A model generated the notes under the pieces. That model did no database searches, was not told the origin of the DNA, and saw only the letters and a list, made by a program, of their open reading frames with translations. Positions 48,800 through 59,348 of a DNA stretch of 64,000 nucleotides are shown piece by piece. Position 1 is the stretch's first letter. Every line of letters starts with the position of its first letter. A program made the position numbers and the translations under genes. Source of the stretch: Sipunculus nudus (Eukaryota; Annelida; Sipuncula; Golfingiida; Sipunculidae); the NCBI GenBank assembly GCA_026874595.1, contig CM049317.1:51171618-51235617 (forward strand). The letters are read 5' to 3'.

Positions 48800-50113
48800 G
48801 GAGAATATATAAATGTATATCAAATAACGTCTACCTTTCTTTTATTTAGATTTTGATATCATACTTGCTTGTGCTATACAACCGATTATTTTAATTAGTA
48901 ATTTCTTCTTGTTATTAATTTATTAACTGTGTTTACATAATCTACGCTCATCGCAGTGGTGGCAATCCATGCACTTTGAATGTCAAGGCAGGATTTAAAG
49001 CAGCTCTAACAACATTATACAAATTCCTAATTATTATTAATTAAATTTAAAGTCACCTGAGGTTAGGAAATCTTCGGATTCTGAAGAGTCACCATTGCGC
49101 ATGAGCAGATAGACACTAGAGAAGAGGGTCACTTCAGGAAATGCGTTGATGAATTTGTTATGGTGGGCGAACTTGATGAAAGAAACAAGTTCGTGTGGGT
49201 TTGTGCTTATTATCAATCAACGTCGATGTTATAAAATTGCATCCTTGATTGTGTGATTTATAGGAAATTCGCCTTAATGCACCAATGTATATTTATTCTC
49301 CTTCAAGAATATCTCTTTATAAATAGGTCGCCTGAGCAAAACATAAAAGTGGGGCTGAAAGAGACACATCTTCTTACGCAATACATTAATCAAGTTCTTG
49401 TTTTGTGCATATTATTGATTATTTTATTCAGCAATTGTTTATATTATAACTGTGTAACGATACTTCTATGATGTTACCAATGTTTTTTTCCCGCTACACC
49501 CACACACTCCGTGAAACGTTTGTGGCACGTTTTTCATTCTGTATTTCATAAAATCTATAATCATACCTACATTTTATCCTCCCCTTAATTAGATAGACCT
49601 TTATTGTATCATGGTCTCGTTAATGAATACCACGATGTTTTTATGTATTTAAAAAAGATAACGTTCGTGATATCCAGTTTACTAGCGGTTAAAGCGGTTA
49701 AAGGTTACACGTGTTATGGCTATTCAATAAAAGTTAACAAACAACAATATAAATATGTTGACCATCCTTTTGAAAGTTAAATTTGATCAAACTAGTAGTA
49801 TTGTATATGTATTATTTATCTAATTTATTTTTTTTTTCACAGGAAAACATTAATGGGGTGAATTCCCAAGGCTGTATGGTGACCTTGTCAGACTGTATAT
49901 GAATAAATATTAATAAAATAAATACAAAATAGTACATATTTAGTTGGTGCGGCGACCGCGCGTCAAGCAGACACCTGCTCCGGACGGACACCGTACATTG
50001 GACGTACGGATGTCGTAGGATGCCCGTGCGATTTTTATCGCCTACTCTACCCGAGAGATGTACGGTGTACCTGCGGCTGTCGAAAGGGGTGTTTGCGGTT
50101 ACCCTGGCGTTGT
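48800..50113. other. Unannotated stretch; GC-rich final 170 bp
   Basis: AT-rich until about 49940, then CpG-rich sequence with GGACGGACACCGTAC, CGTACGG and 'cgatttttatcgcctactctaccc'. This is the left side of the insertion target of the 6 kb element. It may itself be an older repeat. Confidence 0.45.
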
Positions 50114-50119
50114 ACGCCC
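50114..50119. repeat. Left 6 bp target-site duplication ACGCCC
   Basis: Directly abuts TGTTGCAACC and is identical to 56123-56128. Confidence 0.75.
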
Positions 50120-50297
50120 TGTTGCAACCACTATTGTAATAACGTTCACTATTGTTATAATTATTACAATAGTGGTTGGTAAGGGCCAGTTTTTGCCAAC
50201 CACTACTGTAATAACGGTCACTATTGTAATAATTATTACATTAGTGGGTGCAAATGCAACCACTATTGTAATGATTTTTTATTACAATAGTGGTTGA
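50120..50297. repeat. Cluster of three short palindromes at the left end
   Basis: Three nested foldbacks built from CCACTATTGTAATAA and its complement lie at about 50120-50180, 50198-50250 and 50258-50297. Confidence 0.8.
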
Positions 50298-50419
50298 TGT
50301 AGCAGGCAGAAAATTTCCCCAGATTCGTCGAGATTCTTCCAAACAAATGATATTCCCGAACAAAAACACACAATTCATACTCAGTATCCCCCAAAACGCA
50401 TCAGATTGTATTTTATATG

Positions 50420-51180
50420 TTATTACACTAGTGAACTTTATTACATTAATGACCGTGTCGAGAAACCACTATTGTAATAACGGTCACTATTGTAATAAAA
50501 AGTAGCGGCTGCTTTTATCTAACCACTGAAGAAATAATTACCCTCATTGTTCATCTTGAAATGCCACCATTGTTTTATATTTGTGTTCAAGTATCAAATA
50601 CTGTAGAATTGTAGTATTCCAAACTTTACAATCTAATCTTGCGTCATTAATTATACCTATATCGAAATTTATTACAATAGTGACCGTGTCGAGCAACCAC
50701 TATTGTAATAACGGTCACTATTGCAATACAAACTAGCCGCCACCTTAAATTCACCACTGAAGATATAATTTTCCTCACTGTTAATCTTGAAATGCCACCA
50801 TTGATTCATATTTGAGATCAAGTGTAAAATGGTGAGGAATTTTAGTATTTAAACCTTGTTATCCACTCTTACGTCATTAATTATTTATACCTATATGGAA
50901 ACTGATTACAATAGTGAACGTCATTACAATAGTGACCGGATCGAGCAACCAGTACTGTAATAACGGTCACTATTGTAGTAAACACTAGCCGCCACTTTTA
51001 TCTCACCACTGAAGAAATAATTTTCCTCACTGTTCATCTTGAAATGTTTTCATTATTTATATTTGTGTTTTGGTGAAAACTGCTGGCGAATTATAGTATT
51101 CCGATCGTTGTTATCCACTCTCACGTCATTAATTATACCTATAACGAAATTTATTAAAATAGTGAACGTTATTGCAATAT
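50420..51180 (+). repeat. Left end-array: three to four ~240 bp hairpin units
   Basis: Hairpin cores lie at 50420-50498, 50669-50729 and 50904-50981, with a decayed one at 51150-51180. The spacer landmark CCACTGAAGA occurs at 50523, 50754 and 51005, giving periods of 231 and 251 bp. A frequent centre is GTGTCGAGCAACC. Confidence 0.85.
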
Positions 51181-51559
51181 TTTAAAATCTTATATCAACA
51201 ATTTTACAACATTTTAAATACAGTAGAAATGATACAATAATAATAATTAACATATGTATAATTAAGCAACAATTAGGGTTATTTAATGTATATTAATACG
51301 TTTTAGGAATAACAAAACTGTTAAACTTGACAAATTTACCAGAAGTGTATGTCTTCCGCTACATAACGTCGTTCATGACGATGCATTCGTCGTCAAGAAA
51401 ACTAGACCATTTAAACACAAATTTACATGTTTGTACTCCTCATTCACAAGGTTAAAACAGGGATTGTGTTTGTTATTGTTGTATCCCTGGATAAAGTCGG
51501 GATGCTATACTTAAGACGCGGTCGCGCCGCCGCCGCCTTCGCAACCCCTGCAGAGATTT
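51181..51559. other. Unannotated stretch inside the 6 kb element
   Basis: AT-rich, with GGTCGCGCCGCCGCCGCC at 51520-51537. A 72-codon frame (51427-51645) is unrecognised. Confidence 0.45.
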
Positions 51560-52765
51560 CTTTCATGCGAGATAAAAATATTTCACGGATCTTTACCAAA
51601 CTTGACATGTTCATAGATATGGGTGAGAAGACGAAACCTATTTAAATGGGGTCATGTCCTTTACTAGGAGAGTTAATTTGACCTTGAATAGGTCCATTTT
51701 TGGAAAATCACACAATTTCTTAAATATCTCAAGAAATCTTGCATGGATTGTTCCAAAACTCAGGTTAACCGAAGATCTTAAATATTGTGCTCATATACCG
51801 GAAACTGGTGGGGCCACCCATGATCCTTTTCGTGTTTTCTTGCCGAATAATATCCCCATCATTGCCACTTTACAATACTGTAAGGATTATAAGTCAAAAA
51901 CAAATCCACAGATTTCTATTATATTAAGCATATATATAGATATGGGTTATGGGATTAATGACATTTAAAATGGGGTCATTATCTTTCCTATGAGAGTTGC
52001 TTTGACCTAAAATATTGCCATATATGGTGAAAATCATACAAAATCATACATATCTCGGTAAGTGATGCATGGATTAGTCCAAAAATCAGGTTGACCGACA
52101 ATTGTGTATAGTGCTGCCTTCTGCAGAAGACAGGTGGCGCCATCATCAGTCCTTTTATTGTTTTCTCGCCGTTTAATATCCAGTCATTGCCACTTGTCAG
52201 TACTGTAAGCAATATAAGTCATAAAAACAAATGGACGGATGGGGCTGAAATTTAGTATGACTATGGACTTGGGATACCTCCGTCGTGAATTTAAAACTGG
52301 TGGCGCCATCTTTTAATCGTTTCTATGTGGTATCCATCCATACCTTTGCTTTAGGTGAATATTGCTAATATCTCAGGAGTGGTTCGATTTATTGGTCTGA
52401 AATTTGGCATGTACATCTATCTTGGAAAGTTTTTCTAAAAAACCAGAGTGAAGGCGCCACCTACCTTATCGTTTTCATGGTAAATATTAATGGTCTTTTC
52501 TCAGGAATGATTTGCCGCATTGACCTGAAATTGTGCTTGTACATAGATCTTGGATACCTAAATCTCATATTCAAGACTGGTGGCGCCATCTGCAATTGTT
52601 TTTATGTGGGGTCCATCCGTACATTTGCTTTAGGTAAAACATGCTCATCTCAGGAGTGGTTCAATGTGTTGGTCTGCAATTTGGCATGTACATCCATTTT
52701 GGAAAGTTTTCTCATCAACCAGACAGGTGGCGCTACCTACCGTACCCTTTTAATAGTATAAATTA
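51560..52765 (+). repeat. GGTGGCGCCA tandem array (325 bp then 277 bp dimers)
   Basis: Two ~325 bp units share 'atagatatgggt', 'aaatggggtcat', 'gagagtt..tttgacct', 'gcatggattgtcc-aaaa-tcaggttgaccga' and 'tgttttctcgccg'. Two 277 bp units (52215-52490, 52491-52765) share 'cttggataccta', 'actggtggcgccatct', 'gtccatcc.tacctttgctttaggt', 'tctcaggagtggttc' and 'ttggcatgtacatc'. GGTGGCGCCA-type landmarks fall near 51806, 52131, 52298, 52452, 52578 and 52726. The 104-codon frame at 51654 lies inside the array and is not credible as a gene. Confidence 0.85.
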
Positions 52766-53586
52766 ATTAAACAAAAACGTAATTAAACATATAACACAAT
52801 AACGGTTATAGCGAATCCCTTACACTGTAAAAAATGATGACACATCTAATGTTTTGTACAATACACCAGTATTATATTTGAATACCCACGTGCAGAAAAC
52901 ACTGGTGTCTACTGATAGACACAAGACGTGCTTTTACCAACATGTTTAAATGTCCCTTTAAAAGTGTCAACAAATGTCTCACAACGTTGTTACAGTTTCA
53001 AATGTGTGTAAATGAACTAAAGAAGTAATATTTTATATACATACACGAATTTCAAACATTATTGTCAGGGGTCAGTATTTTTACCATATATATTTGCAGT
53101 TAATTAATTTAAAAGGGATTTGAGGTTTAATAGTCTTATAACGCCCTTCCCTTTATTCATTAATTCATCAGCCCCTATGACATGAGCAGTATAAACACCC
53201 GGGTGTTTATGAGCGGCTTGATATAAACACCTAAAAAAATTCGAGTGTTTTCATGGTTGACAAGGGTCCAGTGTTTAATGAGATCACGTGATACTGGAGG
53301 TCAGCTGGTGATAGATGCGCGGTTGATTTGAAATGACCTACATATGTGGCTTAATACTAGCATGCATGTATAGAGACACCCAAACATCCAGTGCACTTGA
53401 TTTGTATCTAATGTCATTTAGAATGTCACCATGTCAACACAGGTACGTCTTTATTTATCTGAACAATTATTATATAATTATATTTATATTATATTTATAT
53501 TTCAAGAAATTACTTTTATTTTACGTTTATATATATATATATGTGTGTATTTATTTATTTATTTACATTTATATTTATATATGTTT
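52766..53586. other. Unannotated stretch inside the 6 kb element
   Basis: AT-rich; a short inverted GGGTGTTTATGAGCGGC/TATAAACACC pair lies near 53200-53230. Confidence 0.45.
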
Positions 53587-53718
53587 TGGTACAAATGGCA
53601 ATCTAGCACGCTTGGCAATTGTACCAGTACAGATCGCAATTTGGACTTTCACTGGTATGAATCCCAATTGCAATCTGTACTGGTCATTTGCTAATCATAC
53701 CAGATTGCTATTTGTACC

Positions 53719-53719
<1 letters not shown>
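53587..53719. mobile_element. 133 bp foldback MITE
   Basis: Arms of about 60 bp: TGGTACAAATGGCAATCTAG... at the left against TGGTACAAATAGCAATCTGG... (complement of the right end), with shared ACCAGTACAGAT(C/T)GCAATT further in. It is AT-flanked on both sides, and an (AT)n tract starts at 53721. A TA-targeting family is likely but not provable. Confidence 0.75.
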
Positions 53720-53720
<1 letters not shown>

Positions 53721-53769
<49 letters not shown>

Positions 53770-53775
53770 TATATA
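53721..53775. repeat. (AT)n microsatellite, ~55 bp
   Basis: AT dinucleotides with one TAA slip; abuts the foldback MITE. Confidence 0.96.
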
Positions 53776-54109
53776 CATAATAATATTTTAATTCCAATTA
53801 GTACTTTTGTCCAAGATGAAGAAATAAAAAATATATTTAAATATATTTGCCGTGTAGAGTTATCGATATATAAAATCTGAATTACTGCAATTGCAATGCA
53901 TATATGTTTCACAGACACCTTAGCCGTCTCATTTATGGGGCTAAGGTTTTCTGGATTATCTCCTAGCAAACTCCGATATTTCAGCTTACGGTTGTAGCTC
54001 AATGTACCTGCATGTGAACTGATATATCAGTGCCACACCAGCACAGGAATTTTCTGACTAGGCGAAGTGATATTCTGGGATAACGGGTAGTACCAAACGG
54101 GAGGACCGG
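53776..54109. other. Unannotated stretch
   Basis: Nothing recognised. Confidence 0.5.
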
Positions 54110-54790
54110 GGGTGGGGGTATGGCCATGTGGGCCTTCTTGACTTCTCCGTCTGCGGGGCTCATAGAAATGGTCCGTCTTTCCGTCGTGCCGTCCGTCCAT
54201 CCGTCCGTCACAGGTAAGATGTTAACGCTAAAACTCAAACAGAATTTGAAGTACAGCCACCAAACTTGCAGCATTGAAGCATCTTATCAAAGGCTAAGGC
54301 ATGGATGACCTTGACACAAATTTTCAAGATAACAGTGTCGATACTGCTAAAATGATTTTAACACAATAACTGGAAAAGATTTTGAGGTTCAGTAACCAAA
54401 TTTGCAGTTTTGATGCTCTTATCAATAGCTAAGTCAAGGTCGAACATAGATGACCTTGACGCATTTTTCAAGGTAACAGCGGCCATTATGCTAAAATGAT
54501 TTCATGCAAAAACTCAAAAAAAAATTCAGTTACAGCCACCAAACCTGCAGCATTGATGTGTCTTATCAAGGGCTAATTCGAGTTCGAATATTGATGACCT
54601 GAAAATATTTTTCAAGGTCACAGAGGCAACAATGTTTAGAAAAATGTATCGCAATAATTGAAAAAGAAGTTGAAGCACAGTCACCAAACTAGCAGCATTC
54701 ACCTACTTTTTGAAGGGCTGGGTCAAACCAATATAGATGACCTTGATGCAGTTTTCAAGCTCAGAGTAAACTTGACGGGTGACATTGAAC
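54110..54790 (+). repeat. GTCC run followed by a ~142 bp tandem array
   Basis: TCTGCGGGGCTCATAGAAATGG is followed by CCGTCC repeats (54170-54211). About four units follow, sharing 'aaactcaaaaagaagttgaagYacagYcaccaaact-gcagcattgatgc', 'cttatcaagggctaa', 'gatgaccttgacgca' and 'ttttcaaggtaacag'. CACCAAA landmarks near 54258, 54393, 54537 and 54680 give a period of 135-144 bp. This is a mirror image of the arrays at 1.1-1.7 and 39.2-41.3 kb, which end, not begin, with the GACG run. Confidence 0.85.
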
Positions 54791-55679
54791 CGTCTCAAAT
54801 TTCATATAGGTGTTCACAACTTTTTCCAGCTATATCCACAACAGGCAAGGATCATACTAGGTCTGTTCAACAGATCAACTTTTCCCTTGTATATTCTTGG
54901 TTGACTTAATTTGTTTCAATTCTACGACTGCTCAAGCTATTTTCTTAGCCAAAGAACACATTTCTCTCTTTTTCATGTCGCAGTGGATTCGATCCTCTAA
55001 TGAGTCTTATTTTCAGGTCTCATAAAATCTGCCCTCATTAACTTCAGAAACTGACAAGGAGACAGATTTATATATTGTATGTCTTATAATGGTTTAACTT
55101 TTCCTCCAGCATCTCCCCATACCAGGTAAATATAATGAGTCTCCTCAGTCCATTGGGTTTGGCTGGATTCTTCGTTTATTTCCTGATTCGATAATTGATT
55201 TCTAAATTAATTAGATTATATTTACATTCAAAAACAATATATTACAACATAATACGCATTTCTCACATTCACTGTAGCCGTGTGAGTTTTTTTAGTTGAA
55301 TATTGAATTACCTGTTAGAATTGCATTTCACTTACAACGATAGTACTTTCCTTTTACTGTGAAATGTTTAACTACTCGCTTATAATCAATAATGAGGATA
55401 AGATAACACTGCATTAATCCAGTGTTGTATTTTACTGATATAGATAGCGAGATAAAGTTGGTTCAGCATGGTAAAAATGAAAATCTCAGACCACAAAATT
55501 ATAAAAGAGCTCAAATTTTAACATTCAAAATGGGACGAAATATTTGCATTCAACATTGCAGTAATTGTTACTGTTGTAATAAATGTCGTGGCATAAATAA
55601 ACACGTATGAGAGGATTGTAAATGTGTTCTGAATAATAAAGGCCCCTAACCTTTTACTTTTATTAATTTCGTCATATGT
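54791..55679. other. Unannotated stretch inside the 6 kb element
   Basis: Nothing recognised; the longest frame is 62 codons. Confidence 0.5.
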
Positions 55680-56122
55680 ATAACTTATGACGTCAGATTG
55701 GACTACAACATTTTGAATACTATAAATCCTCAGAATTTTACACTTGAACAGAAACAGAACAATGGTGGCATTTCAAGATGAACTATGAAGGAAATTATTT
55801 CTTCAGTGGTGAGATAAAAGTGGCGGCTATTTTTTATTACAATAGTGACCGTTATTACAATAGTGGTTGCTCGACCTGGCCATTATTGTAATAACGTTCA
55901 CTCTTGTAATAAATTTCGTATTAGGTATAATTAATGACGTCAGAGTAGATAACAACGTTTGGAATACTATAATCCCTCACCATTTTACACTTGAACACAA
56001 ATTTAAAACAATGGTGGCATTTCAAGATGAGCGACGACAGATTTATTTCTTCAGTGGTGAAATAAAGGTGGCCGCTACTTTTTATTACAATAGTGACCGT
56101 TATTACAATAGTGGTTGCAACA
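55680..56122 (-). repeat. Right end-array: two ~248 bp hairpin units
   Basis: Reverse-oriented copies of the left units. TTCAGTGGTGA landmarks at 55802 and 56050 are 248 bp apart. Hairpin cores lie at 55834-55912 and 56081-56122; the last forms the outer terminus. Overlapping 91- and 96-codon frames are artefacts. Confidence 0.85.
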
Positions 56123-56128
56123 ACGCCC
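56123..56128. repeat. Right 6 bp target-site duplication ACGCCC
   Basis: Directly follows GGTTGCAACA; identical to 50114-50119. Confidence 0.75.
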
Positions 56129-57631
56129 GTCTCTATGCTTGACTGAGGGCCATACTGCACAGACTCGAGCCCACAAGAGAACGACTGCTGTTCAGGGATC
56201 GTTTTAGTCAAAACTGACTACCCACAATGCACGATGGGTTCTAAATAACACAGCAGCGTAGGTATAAATGTAGTGAAGAAGACAATGTAGTCCGATCAAG
56301 TGTGTTGGTTAAGAATTGTTTCAAGGCAAATTACATAAACATGGTTGCTTATTTGGTTAGGACTTTATGGTATAAAAAAATGTTGTAAACATGCGCATGT
56401 GAAATGTAAACAGAGGGTGTTTCCTTAAAATGTAACAAAGTTTGATTTTAAAGTTTGACAGTTGAGACGAGAAGTCCCGGCCGTCCCACATTGCACAAAC
56501 AGAAAAGATTCATTTCGAGTAGAAACGACCTCTGGCGGAAGGGTAGATTGGGTTTAAATCCGGGGGAATATAACCAAGACGAAGAGAAGGACGACGTTTT
56601 CAGATAGCAACATGCTATAATGAAGTTTCAGTGATAGCTACCAGCCATTATACATTTTAATGACGCTATTGTTCAATCGTGACTATAGAAAATTGTTAAA
56701 AATATTTCACGGAGTCACTCTGTTTAAAAAATGAAATATAAATATCAATGACATGAAGCAGGTCATTCAAAATATAATCATCTTAGGGCATAAAATAAAG
56801 TGTGTTAAACGAAAAGATGAGCTACTGAGTATCAATGGACTTGGACACACAATAGAAATGATTTACGTACACTGTTATTTTGCACGGTTCTCGCCGATAG
56901 GTTGTTCTTTCTGGTCGTAAATCTTATCGCTATTCAACTAAATGTAATAAATTTCTGATAAAAGGCACATTGAATCAGTGGTGCCGCTCAGCCATGTCTG
57001 CGAGGAAATGAATAAGGATGATTTTTCGGTGTACGTTAACACTTGATTTGAATCAAATTCAATTGCTTATGCCTTAGCTCGTCCAAAACCGAGTACCTTG
57101 TATGATTATACTCTCATTTTGCTTTTTTTTTATACCATCTGCGAGGATGTTATGTTTTCAACCGTGTTTGATGCTTGCCGGGATCTTGGATTCGGCAAGA
57201 TTATTGGTCTGTGATTCGGCAATCATATTGACTAGTCCAGTTTTTTTGTTGTTTTTTTTTGTTTTTTAGTATTTTTTTTTAGTTGTCTGTTTGTATGTCC
57301 ACACTCTAAACATTTTACTAAAATTTTCATTTTAAAAAGACATAATTTGTCAGATATTGATCATTTTATGATCATTTTTAGGCCTGATTTTATTTTGACT
57401 TTAAACATTAATACCTTCTGAAAATAAATTTGTTTAGTTCATACAAAATTTTCGAAATTCGTTAGGATAATGAATCGGAACATTTTCCCCTATAAAATTC
57501 GCCAAAAAATCAAACTGTATATTTAGATTGTTAAAAAAAATGGAGAAAAATATCGTAGAAAATATAGTTGGAATGGGGTAAAGGATTCTGAACCAGAGGT
57601 AGGTGGAAAACTGGAACCATGCGATAAATTA
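56129..57631. other. Unannotated stretch with a ZNF143/Staf-like motif
   Basis: ACTACCCACAATGCACGATG at 56217-56236 contains the CCCANNATGC core of ZNF143/Staf promoter sites. No gene lies next to it. The rest is AT-rich and featureless, with T-rich runs near 57240-57290. Confidence 0.4.
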
Positions 57632-58082
57632 GGCCGTGTCCGCACTAGCAAATAATCCGGATCGTGAATCGGTTTACTCTGTCCGCACTAGGCCACTAAT
57701 CCGCATCAGTTCGGTTTTCTGTAGTCCGCTTGAAAGGCGGTCTACAGTAGTCCGGTTTACTTTGGTCCTGTTTACAGTAAACCGGTTTCTAGTGCGTACA
57801 GACAAACCCGCTTCTAGCCCGAATGAGTCCAGTTTCAGCGAACAGCCTTGATCGCTAGCCGTGATGTTGCCCCAGCATGCGTTGCGCATAGGAGCGCTCA
57901 TTTGTAGGCCTGAATCGGATTACGAACCAAGTGCGGACAGCAAACTCAAAGTGTTTTTCATAAACCGGTTTAGGCTTTTGTAAAGCAAACTACAGTGCGG
58001 ACGCAAAGCGGACCACTTCGAGACTAACGTAAACCGGTTTAGTATAATCCGGTTTAGTTGCGAACTAAGTGCGGATACGGCC
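57632..58082. mobile_element. PIF/Harbinger-type MITE, 451 bp
   Basis: The inverted ends are GGCCGTGTCCGCACTAG and, complementing the right side, GGCCGTATCCGCACTTAG. TTA flanks both sides (57629-57631 and 58083-58085), the 3 bp TWA duplication expected of Harbinger transposases. Inside, AAACCGGTTTA and AATCCGG motifs repeat in both orientations, especially near 57730-57790 and 57960-58055. TCTGTCCGCACTAGGCC near 57680 repeats part of the terminus. Opposite-strand frames of 71 and 75 codons are incidental. It needs a Harbinger transposase and Myb-like partner from elsewhere. Confidence 0.85.
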
Positions 58083-58795
58083 TTAGATACGGCCCTGTCC
58101 TGGTGAGAAGGACCTGAACTTTGGTGATGAACGGGAAAACATGATGGTGTTTATATTAGATTTAGAGGTTATGCAAGACATTTCAGCATCTTAACAAGTT
58201 TAAGATGGGGGATTCAAGACAAGACATCCAGTGCAAACGATCATAAAACGTGCCTGGATTATAGTGTCGCCACAAAAAAGCCGACCTTATATTTGTGTCT
58301 GAAGGTTGGGGATATATGCGCTGGGGTTTACGTCAGTTGTCACCGTGATAAGGTTATATACCGCATATTGGGCACAGGCGTGGACAATATAGCATATCTC
58401 AAGGCCCAGACCACCTGAATAAGCAATCACAACGCACGAATAACCTAGACAGGATCTGCCATGGTGGTCTTCTCTGCCTGTTTATGACACATCATATAAA
58501 ATTCGTCTTTTCATTACATAAAGCTGAATCTTTTTTTATGAATTGCATTTGCTGTGCCTTTTGAAATTATAAGAATATAAGCAGTCCCATAAACCAAACC
58601 AAGCCTGATAGAATGGAATCTAGGGAATGTATGAATTACAAAAAATCATCTGAATTAATTAACAAAAGTAGCCGGGGAATGAAGTTAAGATCACTTAATT
58701 GATCTGGTGCATCCATTCAAAGATTAACCTTCAATTACCATTGTCCATTACGTTCTTTCTCTCATCCACTAAACAAGGGCGTTTTTCCATGTACA
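58083..58795. other. Unannotated stretch
   Basis: Nothing recognised. Confidence 0.5.
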
Positions 58796-59348
58796 CCGGT
58801 ATAGCGATTGCAGATTACTCAAGGTTTAAGATGACGAAGGGGATGGGGGGGGGGGGGTTATCTGCTATCGATTTCTGATCAGCCATGGTAACTTAAAATC
58901 GTTTTCACATAACCCTCAAGGATAACTGGAAATGATTTCAAATTACCTCCTGCGATTTCGGATCACAACTTCAAAGCAGTTGCATATACTTTCTTTCATC
59001 AAGATATCCAAAATTTTCTTTTAATCTTTTAATATATCATTATAGCAATTATGAAATTTCGAGTCAATATAAATATAAAAAAAATTATATTTTCTACAAA
59101 ATTATTTTTTTTTTAATTATAGATTTCATCTGTTTAAATCTTATATTTTTCAAGTGATTTATTGAAACAATATATCATGAGTTAAAAGCATGAGAGCTGA
59201 TCATTCAACAAAATCATCGATGGGGTCATCTGATTAGCTCGAGAGTAACCTGAAAATGGGTTGCACACACCTGCGGGGTAATCTGATATCGATTTCAGAT
59301 TCCCGGGGGTTAAGCTAAAACGGGGGTAACCTGAAGCCTTTACACCGG
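58796..59348. mobile_element. TTACC-rich MITE-like element, copy 1
   Basis: The inverted ends CCGGTATAGCGATTGCAGATTACTC and CCGGTGTAAAGGCTTCAGGTTACC are similar. Inside, GGTAACCTGA and TCAGATTACC motifs recur in both directions with GATTTCRGAT linkers. It is collinear with 63226-63760, sharing GGTAACTTAAAATC, AACTGGAAAT and TTATTGAAACAATATATCAT at matching positions. No target duplication could be read with confidence. Confidence 0.7.

Larger units (their letters stand above)
50120..56122. mobile_element. 6.0 kb foldback-like element with compound inverted termini
   Basis: It begins TGTTGCAACCACTATTG and ends with the complement CAATAGTGGTTGCAACA. The inverted match covers about 40 bp with two differences and stops exactly at the 6 bp duplication. 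Inward of each end lie ~240 bp units in opposite orientation (left 50420-51180, right 55680-56122). Each unit pairs a hairpin of CGGTCACTATTGTAATAA-type arms with a shared spacer (CACTGAAGAAATAAT, ATCTTGAAATGCCACCATTG, TACGTCATTAATTATACC-like). The left end also holds three extra short palindromes (50120-50297). The interior has tandem arrays, a MITE and (AT)n, and no transposase-like frame. Compound ends resemble foldback/TU-type elements; a 6 bp duplication is known for Polintons and, as I recall, IS3EU. Autonomous partner unknown. Confidence 0.65.

Noticed and set aside
50420-51180. CRISPR-like regularly spaced repeats
   Set aside because: The units are long, palindromic, about 240 bp apart with homologous spacers, and lie in eukaryotic repeat DNA; this is a transposon end-array.
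53333-53791. 152-codon plus-strand open frame
   Set aside because: It reads through (AT)n and the foldback MITE, giving Ile-Tyr repeats; the same kind of frame appears at every AT tract.
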